Assembly (NCBI GenBank): GCA_016714745.1
Contig: JADKCG010000026.1
Location: forward strand, 1 to 42,701
Reading direction: 5' to 3'
From: Elusimicrobiota bacterium
GTDB lineage: Bacteria > Elusimicrobiota > Elusimicrobia > FEN-1173
Length of the DNA stretch: 42,701 nt
Part shown: positions 32,971 through 40,600 of the stretch, in pieces
Layout: the number at the start of each line of letters is the position of its first letter
Numbering within the stretch: the first letter of the stretch is position 1
The notes under the pieces: generated by a model
Told to the model about the DNA's origin: nothing
The model's input: only the letters and a program-made list of their open reading frames with translations
Database searches by the model: none
Translations under genes and position numbers: made by a program

Positions 32971-34400
32971 ATGCCCATTCCCCATTTCACCCCATTGGTA
33001 AAACCCCTCCACAGGAAATTCCCTTCTTTGGGGGCGCGCTCCTGTTGGCCGGGTGCGCCACAACCCTCACCCTGCGTGACCTAAACAATTTCATCCTCAA
33101 AAACGAGTTCGCCCCCGCCGCAGAGCAGGTGGAAAAACATAAGAAGAGCTACGGTGAAAAAAATGCCCTCCTCTATTACCTCGACCGGGGAATGCTCCTT
33201 CACCTGGCCAATCAGTATGCCGACAGCAACCAAGCCCTCGAAAACGGCAAACGGATCGCCAAAGAACTTTTCACCAAAAGCGTCACCGCCCACCTCTCCA
33301 CATTTCTGATCAACGATTTGATGACCCCTTATTATGGGGAAGATTTTGAGCGCGCATTGATTTTCGTATTCTCCGCCATCAACTACGCCGCCCAAAACCA
33401 GGGGGAGGCGGCCCTGGTCGAATGCCGCCAACTGGATTCTTTTTTCCGTGCGCTCCCCTTTGATGGAGAAAGAAGCGCGTACCAAGACGACGCCTTCGCT
33501 CGATATTTGGCCGGATTGCTCTATGAAGATCGCGGAGAAACCAACGACGCCTACATTTCGTATATCAAGTCCCTGGAGGCCTACGACGCCTACGCCAAGT
33601 TTTACAAAACCCCTCGGCCCCCGAAACTGGTGGAAGACGCGTTCCGCTCAGCGCGCCGTCTGGGTTTTTCGGACAAGATGGCGGACATTCAACGTCGATG
33701 GGGACCGGCGCCTCCCCCCCTCCCGGCCACAGAGGAAACCGGCGAGGTGGTTCTGCTCCATTACTCCGGATTGGGCCCGGAAAAAGTAGATTCGTTTTTC
33801 GAAATCAGCGTCTACAAAGGCTGGCCCTATGTGGAACAGGTGAACACGAAATCCCAGGACGACACCCAGGTCGAACAGGCCCGAGCGGTCATGCGATCCC
33901 TGGCCGCCGACAAAATGGTTCGCATCGCGTTCCCGAAATACCGGCGAAACGCGGTCCGCATTCGGAACGTGGAGGTCCAATCGGGATCCACCACCGTCCG
34001 CGGCGATTTGGTGGAAGATGTGGGCGCCATTGCGGTCCGAAACTTGGAGGATCGCGTCCTCCGCACCCGAGCGAAAGCGATTTCCCGCGCCGTTGTGAAA
34101 TACCTCTTGTCACAACAAATCGCTAGCACGGTTGAAAAGAACGGGGACGAAAATTTAGGATTTATCGTTCGCACCATCCTCCAGGCCGCCTCCGCCGCCA
34201 CGGAAGTGGCCGACAAACGGTCCTGGCGCACCTTGCCAGATCAAATTACCATGGCACGGCTTTCGCTGGCCCCCGGACCCCAAACCCTCATTGTCCGTTT
34301 TCTCGATGCCCAAGGGCTCTTCATTGAAACCCGAGAAATTAAAAATGTGGCTGTCACCCAAGGTAAAAAGACTTTTATAATAGTCAGAACTGCTGTATAA
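32971..34400 (+). CDS. COG3014-like lipoprotein, probable frameshift in the signal peptide
   Basis: About 475 residues. The mature region from about 33036 is uninterrupted: TPR-like N-terminal half (FAPAAEQVEKHKKSYGEKNA; ALVECRQLDSFFRALPFDGE; YQDDAFARYLAGLLYEDRGE) and a beta-rich C-terminal half (GEVVLLHYSGLGPEK; LSLAPGPQTLIVRF), as in COG3014 proteins found beside LpoB. Its own frame has no sensible start before the lipobox LLLAGC. Adding one G to the G5 run 33030-33034 connects the frame of ATG 32971 (or TTG 32995), giving VKPLHRKFPSLGGALLLAGC, a good lipoprotein signal. I therefore take 32971 as the start, with moderate certainty. Envelope role inferred from neighbours. Confidence 0.72.
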
Positions 34401-34401
34401 T
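34373..34401 (+). promoter_or_regulatory. Possible internal promoter for the LPP20-like genes
   Basis: Perfect TATAAT at 34396-34401 overlaps the upstream stop codon. The -35 candidate TTTTAT (34373-34378) is poor at 17-nt spacing. Confidence 0.35.
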
Positions 34402-34420
34402 AGATCTCAAAGGGAAAAAC

Positions 34421-35443
34421 ATGCCCATAAAAAAATCCGTCCCAGTGATTCTTCCTTTTCTCGCTTTTGCCCTGGCTCTTTCCGCGGCAACTAAGAAACC
34501 GGCCTGGGTCACGGGCCCGGACCCAAAATATCCGGAGACGAAGTATGTCACCGGCGTCGGCATAGGGTCTGATCTCGACGGTGCCCGCTCCAATGCCCGG
34601 GCCGAAATCGCCCGAACATTCCAGGCCCGCGTTCAGCAAACTCTCACCGACCAACAAACAGAATCCTCCACCTCCTCCGGCAAAAAACGAAGCGCCGCCC
34701 AGGGGACTCAAAAGAGCCAAGTGGAGACGACGCTCACCACGGACACCCTGTTGGAAGGCGTGGTCGTCAACGAGACCTATTTCGACAAGAAATCAAAGAA
34801 AAACTATGCCCTGGCCGTTCTCGACAAGGTCGCCGTCCGGCGCTCGCTCAGCACACAAATTATCGAAAAAGAACAAACTGTCTCCGCGTCAAAAACCCGG
34901 GCGGAGGGAACCACCAACCCCCTGGAACGCGCCCGTGCCCTATCGACCGCCATCGAGGCCGCCCGCGAACGGGACGTCTTGTCCACCCGACGCCGGGTGG
35001 TGGACCCCTCGGGAATGGCGGAACTCCCCACCGGCTCCACAACAGATTTAGAAATCGCGTTAGAAAAAGCCGTCGCCCAAATTCCGGTCTCCGTGACCGC
35101 CGCGGCCCCGGAAGGGTCCAAATTAAAGGATGTGGTGACCGCTAAGATCACCGACATCGGCGTCTCCATTTCCGACGGCAACAAAACAGGGTTGGCCATC
35201 AAGGTAAAACTCGAAGTAACCCCCTTTGAACGCGGCGTTCCGGAATGGACATTTTTCCAGTGGACAGGGACCGTGGAGCTCACCGACCTCACCACAGGCA
35301 AGGTTTTGGCCAGCGCCACACCCGACGGCATGGAAGGACACCTAACCACCAACACCGCCCGATCAAAAACAATCGCCGCCGGTGACGCGGCCCTAGGCCA
35401 AGAAGCCGCCAAACTGTTAAGCGCCCACCTTTTTAACCAGTAA
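34421..35443 (+). CDS. LPP20-like exported protein (large)
   Basis: 340 residues. The signal peptide (PVILPFLAFALALSAATK) has no lipobox cysteine, so it is periplasmic rather than a lipoprotein. PAWVTGPDPKYPETKYVTGVGIGSDLDGARSNARAEIARTFQARV is the LPP20 (COG3018) start, where an aromatic-rich strand leads to an Ala/Arg helix. A Ser/Gln-rich insert (DQQTESSTSSGKKRSAAQ) follows, then VNETYFDKKSKKNYALAVLD and a long C-terminal extension with beta strands (LAIKVKLEVTPFERGVPEW; WTGTVELTDLTTGKVLASAT). Family function is poorly defined; it is placed with LpoB and COG3014 in an envelope cluster. Confidence 0.8.
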   Translation: MPIKKSVPVILPFLAFALALSAATKKPAWVTGPDPKYPETKYVTGVGIGSDLDGARSNARAEIARTFQARVQQTLTDQQTESSTSSGKKRSAAQGTQKSQVETTLTTDTLLEGVVVNETYFDKKSKKNYALAVLDKVAVRRSLSTQIIEKEQTVSASKTRAEGTTNPLERARALSTAIEAARERDVLSTRRRVVDPSGMAELPTGSTTDLEIALEKAVAQIPVSVTAAAPEGSKLKDVVTAKITDIGVSISDGNKTGLAIKVKLEVTPFERGVPEWTFFQWTGTVELTDLTTGKVLASATPDGMEGHLTTNTARSKTIAAGDAALGQEAAKLLSAHLFNQ

Positions 35444-35457
35444 GGGAGTTTAAGAGA

Positions 35458-35475
35458 TTTCCCGCTCGCGGGAAA
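35458..35475. other. Intergenic hairpin between the two LPP20-like genes
   Basis: TTTCCCGC-TC-GCGGGAAA, perfect 8-bp palindrome without a T-tract. Probably an mRNA processing or stability structure rather than a terminator. Confidence 0.35.
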
Positions 35476-35517
35476 GGGTGGGGGTTGAATTTTCTTAGTA
35501 TCCAAGGAGGAATTAAA

Positions 35518-36069
35518 ATGACCACAAAAACTCTGTTTCGTCAAAGCATGCTTGTAGCGACAGGCTTAGCACTTTTCGCCTGCGGGGGTCCGAAACGACC
35601 GGACTGGATCATGAAAGGCGCCGGCGCGTTCAAAGATAACAAGAAAGTTTTCTACGGCGTCGGCATCGCCGAAGGCATCCAATCGGAGGCGCTCCGCCGC
35701 ACCACCGCCGATAACCGCGCCATCGCCGAAATTTCAAAACAACTCACGGTGATGTCCACCAGCCTTATGCGGGATTATATGGCCAGCACCTCCATCCCCG
35801 CTGAAGCGAAAGGCAACGAAGAACAGTATGTGGAAAACACCATTAAGACCTTCACCGACAATGTTATTTCCGGCGTCATGGTGATGGACCGTTACCAAGA
35901 CAAGAGCGGCACCCTCTACTCGCTCGCCTCCCTCAACCTCGACACGTTGACGGACCTGGCCGGCAAAATAAAGGGCCTCTCCCAAGGCGTCCGCGACCAC
36001 ATCAAAGCCAACGCCGAATCCGCCTTCGACAAACTGAACGAAGAACAAGAAAAACGTTCGGACAAGTAA
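35518..36069 (+). CDS. LPP20-like lipoprotein (small)
   Basis: 183 residues from ATG 35518, preceded by AAGGAGGAAT at ideal spacing. Lipobox LFAC, then GGPKRPDWIMKGAGAFKDNKKVFYGVGIAEG and a helix ADNRAIAEISKQLTVMSTSL. Central YQDKSGTLYSLASLNLDTL and a Lys/Glu tail complete a standard-length LPP20 protein. It shares the W-x-GVGIA pattern with the preceding gene and closes the cluster at a good terminator. Confidence 0.87.
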   Translation: MTTKTLFRQSMLVATGLALFACGGPKRPDWIMKGAGAFKDNKKVFYGVGIAEGIQSEALRRTTADNRAIAEISKQLTVMSTSLMRDYMASTSIPAEAKGNEEQYVENTIKTFTDNVISGVMVMDRYQDKSGTLYSLASLNLDTLTDLAGKIKGLSQGVRDHIKANAESAFDKLNEEQEKRSDK

Positions 36070-36087
36070 CACACCCGTATTTTAAGA

Positions 36088-36128
36088 AAGCCCGGGGCTC
36101 CGAAAAGGGGCCCTGGGCTTTTTGTTTT
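36088..36128 (+). terminator. Intrinsic terminator of the lipoprotein operon
   Basis: AAGCCCGGGGCTCC-GAAAA-GGGGCCCTGGGCTT (imperfect GC-rich stem) followed by TTTTTGTTTT, 19 nt after the LPP20-like stop. Confidence 0.85.
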
Positions 36129-36249
36129 CAACCAAGAGCGCCCGTTCGAAAGGGCGCCGGAGGGGCATAGAAAGAGGGGACGGTGTTGCATAATGATTCT
36201 GCTTCAGAACCACCTATTTCTAACGTAAAAATGCAAACAGAGCACTACC

Positions 36250-36453
36250 CCGGAATTTTCAGTTGGATCACGGGATTCGGCGTAAAATCCAGGCTTTTTA
36301 CTTCACAAAAAAGTTTGAACGTAGTCCCCGCTACGCCCAAACTTTTTTGTTTCGTAAAAAAACCGGCTTTTCCGTCTCGCATCAGCGGCTCTGCCGCCCC
36401 AGGTGCCCGCGCTCTGCGCGAGGCCGGTCCTCGCGCCCAACTGAAAGTTCCGG
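36250..36453. mobile_element. MITE-like element with 17-bp terminal inverted repeats
   Basis: Ends CCGGAATTTTCAGTTGG (36250-36266) and CCAACTGAAAGTTCCGG (36437-36453) are inverted repeats with one mismatch. The 204-bp interior has no gene but holds a large hairpin, ACAAAAAAGTTTG...CAAACTTTTTTGT, enclosing CGTAG/CTACG. The size, terminal inverted repeats and lack of coding suggest a non-autonomous transposable element. A target duplication is not clear; CTAC occurs near both ends. The flanks 36129-36249 and 36454-36472 show nothing else. Confidence 0.55.
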
Positions 36454-36472
36454 CCTACGGCAGTTTGTTAGA

Positions 36473-36685
36473 TCATTGTGTTCGTTTCCGAGGGTTTTGC
36501 AACAGAATCCATTCGATCGAAGCTGAAAAACCCAATTTTCCTTCACTGCGCACCACCGGTGACCCAACCGCCGCCACACCCCCGCCATCTAGTTCCACGC
36601 CCCAGCCGTCTTTCTCCTCCCCCCACAGTGACGACGTGCCAAAAACCACCACCGCACACACTGCCAACGTGTGCTTTCTATTCAT
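36473..36685 (-). CDS. Short secreted protein, possibly truncated by the adjacent element
   Basis: 70 residues. GGAGG lies just before ATG 36685, and the ATG overlaps the last codons of the PorV-like gene, so it is probably translated. A clean signal peptide (MNRKHTLAVCAVVVFGTSSLWG) is followed by WGVELDGGGVAAVGSPVVRS and GKLGFSASIEWILL, which read like the first strands of an outer-membrane barrel. It then ends abruptly in NPRKRTQ, 20 bp from the edge of the MITE-like element. Function unknown; truncation is inference. Confidence 0.5.
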   Translation of the reverse strand: MNRKHTLAVCAVVVFGTSSLWGEEKDGWGVELDGGGVAAVGSPVVRSEGKLGFSASIEWILLQNPRKRTQ

Positions 36686-37612
36686 CCGGTCCTCCCAACC
36701 CCAGGGCCACTGAAATTTGATGTGTCCCGGAATCGTCTTTGGCGGTGTCGAGCGGAAGCAGATATCCGTAGTCCACCCGCAGGGCCCGGAACCGCGCGCC
36801 CACGCCTGCCGTCAAACGCGAATAGTTTTCTGCCCCCACGCCACCGCCCAGGCGGAGAACCACATATTTCATCGTCTTCTCGATGCCGCCTTTCAGCCGC
36901 GCCTGGCCCTTGTCGTTGATGTTTTGGTAGGACCCCTCCACCAACGCCATGCCCCACCGGGTTTCATAGCCCCCCCCCACTTTCCACACCCGGTCCACAC
37001 AATCTTTGCCGTAAAACCCAAGATCGGGTTCCAGCACGTGGGCCACCGTCACTCCCACCCGCCATCGATCGCTCGGCACCCACTGGGCGCCCACATTCAC
37101 GTCCCAGGCTGTCGCGGAAAGATCTTCCGGCGCCCCGTGCCCCAACACAGGGTCTCCCGTCACGGGGTCCAACAGGGTTCCCGCGGAACTGTTCGTGTTG
37201 GCCGATTTGCGCAAGTAGTTGGCGACGGCGCCCCAGCGAACCCGCTCCCGCCACGCCCGGGCATATCCCAATGACAGAGTTTCTTCAGAATACACATCCG
37301 CCGCGCCGTATCCCCGTAGCTCAGCCCCACCGTCCCCCACGGGCTGGGACTCGCCCAGCCGAAAAACGATCGGCTGGTATCGCCGCCGTCGTCGAACCCT
37401 TTCACCAGACGCCCGTAATACAGCCCCGCTTCCGGTTCCACCAGGTCGCAGAGACCCCCGGGATTGTAGTGCATGGCAAACACGTCCCCCGTCGCGGCGG
37501 TCATCGCCCCGTCCAGCCCCATCGCTCGCCCTCCGGTATGCGACTCTTCAAACGACCCCCGCACCGGGGCGGCGAACAAGATCATTAAAAGGAGTTTCTT
37601 AGCATTTCTCAT
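36678..37612 (-). CDS. PorV/PorQ-like outer-membrane protein, one frameshift
   Basis: About 311 residues. Signal peptide, then the family opening GGRAMGLDGAMTAATGDVFA and MHYNPGGLCDL, as in PorV/FadL-like barrels (GxAxGMGGAxTAxADDxxAxxxNPAGL). Later strands include WDVNVGAQWVPSDRWRVGVT, GGYETRWGMALVEGSYQNIN and LRVDYGYLLPLDTAKDDSGT. The frame from ATG 37612 breaks near 37296-37312. One added base gives YGDTARADVYSEETLSLGYA. In type IX secretion, PorV escorts cargo and delivers it to the surface machinery. Here the gene overlaps (ATGA) the stop of a giant protein with a sorting-type C-terminus. Confidence 0.72.
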
Positions 37613-40600
37613 TTGAGCAGTACCACAATCCCGTTCATGCGTCGGCCGCCGACCGTGATCTCGTAGGTGTAGATGCCGCCTTCACACATCGCCCCATGCC
37701 GCGCCCGGCCGTCCCATGTCAGCGTCAGACCAGGGATCGGCCCCGCCGCCATGTCCGCCACGTGCATGTTCTCTGAACTGTAAATCGCTCCCTCCATCGG
37801 CAGGTTTTCCGGATTCTCCAACCGGAACACCACCGACTCCGCCCGGCCGTCCCCGTTGGGACTAAACGATCGGTTGTAGACCTCCCGCACCAGCGGCCCA
37901 CCCGCCGGCGATCCCATCACACGGTAAACCCCGGTCCGCGGAATGGTCACCGTAACAACCCCCGGCGGCCCCACCCGCGCCGAGCCCACCAACGACCAGC
38001 GCGATCCCATCCATTTTTCCACCGCCCGCACCCCGCCCGTCGCCCCAGCCAACCCCATCGTCAGTTCCCCCACCGGCGAAAACGTCACATCCCCCGCCGA
38101 TCCCCCAGACGGCTTGACCACCGTCACGTCAAACCCCGTCCCCCCACCGTCCGCGTTGTGACTCTCCACCGCCACCGTGTGCCGCTCCGACGTTAATCCC
38201 GTCAACAACCCCTGGGGCGCCACCGCCAGGGTTCCCACCGATGTCGCATACACGTAACGACCCCCATCCACATTGTCGATCACCGCACTTAAGCTCGACG
38301 GCAAATTCTGATGCTCCGCTTGGACAACGAGGTACTGCTGGGGAGGCGGTGACAGCGCCAAGCCGTAAAGAGTCCCCGTCGTCGTCGCCCATTCCGTAGC
38401 AAAGGGCCCGCTGGGCGAGTTGGACCGCAAAAGCCGGTAGGTCACCGTTGCCGATAATACGTCGCCGTTGGTGTCGCGGGTGACAGGGTCCCAAGCGTAG
38501 GTGATCCCCCCGCCGCCCAGTGTCCCGCGCAGGTTCACAATCGCCGCAGGGCCCGCCCCAATGGTGGTAAAAGAGAGCGAACCCGAATACCCGCTCGCCA
38601 CACCGCCATGGCTAACGGCCCGCACGCGCACAACGTAAGAAGCCCCGGGGGTCAGCCCCGTAAACGGGACGGTGGTCTGGGTGGTGACAAGAACCTGAAC
38701 AAACGCCCCGCCATCCTGCGCCCGCTCGACTTCATAGTTCGTCCCCAAAGGATTGCCGTTGCCGGAGAACGACACCGTCACCTCCGCCGCCGACAAGTCG
38801 GTATAGCCCAACCCCTGGGGCACCGTCGCAAAGGTCACCGTGGAACCCAAAACAGTGTTGCCGCTACACCCGTTGGCGTTACAGCCAGTGACAAACCCGT
38901 AGTAGGTGGTGTTTGCGGTTAATCCCGCGATGGTCGTGTTCAGCCCCGCTGTCGTGTCCGAACCCGCCACCGCCACGGGTGGGTTGTCCGCCATCGTTGA
39001 CAGTCGCAGGGTGTATGACGTTGCTCCGTCAGCGGAACCCCAATCGCCGCGGATCGAACTTGCGTCCACCGTTGTCAAACTCCCCGCGCCGGGATTTGTG
39101 TAAGCGGGCACAAGGCACAGTTCGTTGGATGCGGCGGCATCCACACCCCCGTGGCTCTGCGCGATCACGCGGAAACAGGCGGTTTCCCCAGGGGCCAAAC
39201 CCGCGACACCCACCGTCAACGCGGCCGTGCTCATTTCCAGCGAGTAGCTCCCTCCCGCCGACGTCGACCGTTCCAGTCGGTATCGGGTGCCCGTGGGATT
39301 GTTATTAGCGGTCCACGCCAACGTGGCCGTCAAGGACGTCAACGTGGTCGTGGACAAACTGGTGGCCGGGTTGGCCAAGGTCACCGTAGAACCCAAAACA
39401 GTGTTGGCGCTACACCCGTTGGCGTTACAGCCAGCGACAAACCCGTAGTAGGTGGTGTTCGCGGTTAATCCCGCGATGGTCGTGTTCAGCCCCGCTGTCG
39501 TGTCCGAACCCGCCACCGCCACGGGCGGGTTGTCCGCCATCGTTGACAGTCGCAGGGTGTATGACGTTGCTCCGTCAGCGGAACCCCAATCGCCGCGGAT
39601 CGAGCTTGCGTCCACCGTTGTCAAACTTCCCGCGCCGGGGTCCGTGTATGCGGGCACAAGGCACAGTTCGTTACTGGGCGTTGTGGGAACGTTGTCCCAA
39701 CTGTTGGCGACGACACGGTAACAAGCCAGGTGCCGGGCGACAAACCGGTCAAGAGAGCCGTTACTTCCACCGTTGAAAGGACACCGTGTAGGGAACCCCG
39801 GGTTCCGTGGCGGTTTCCACGACGTAGACAGTTCCGGCGGGGTTACTATTGGAGTCCCAGCTCAACGTGGCACTGACTGTATCCATCGCTGTCGTCGACA
39901 ACGACACCGGCGGGTTCGCCCAGGTCACGGTGGACCCCACCGCCCGATACGCAGAACAACCCGCGCCGTTACACGCGTTAACAAACCCGAAGTAGGTGGT
40001 GTTGGGCGTCAAGGCGTTAGCAGTGCCGGACAAATCAGCGGTTACGCTGGAGCCAACCACAGCCACCGGGGGGTTGTCGGGAGCCGTGGAGACCACAAAA
40101 GTGTAACTGGACGTCCCCAAAGAAAAGGCCCACCCGGCCGTGAGCGTTGTTTGGGAGCGCGCGGTTATGGCACTGTTGAAGGAACCGATGGAGTCAACAA
40201 CACGCTGGCGGTGTTGGACACATCCGACCAGTTGGGGACTTCGTCCCCTGTCCACAAAACAAAGTAATAAGTCGACCCGCCCGTGAGGCCCGTGGCCGTG
40301 TAGCTTTGAGCGGACCCCGGGGTCGCGTTCGTGGTGGAGATCGTGACCGTCGTGGCATTGCTGGGCGTCGAGCTCGTGCTCCAGCTGGCGGTGTAGGTGG
40401 CATACTGGATCCGGTAGTTGCCGGTCAGGTTGCCCAGGGTCACCATGTCGTCGCCAGCAGAATTCCAATTCAATGTGACCTGTTGGATCCCCGTTGTCGC
40501 CGCCAAGGTCGACGTGGACGGCGATATGAAATCTTCCCCCGTGACCATACGGACTTTGCTGTTGAAGGTGTCGGCCAGATAGATCATATGATCCGCTCCG

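Noticed and set aside
36183..36713. 177-residue plus-strand reading frame over the MITE-like element
   Set aside because: Low-complexity, Pro/Ser-rich, crosses the inverted repeats and is antisense to the small secreted gene and the end of the PorV-like gene.
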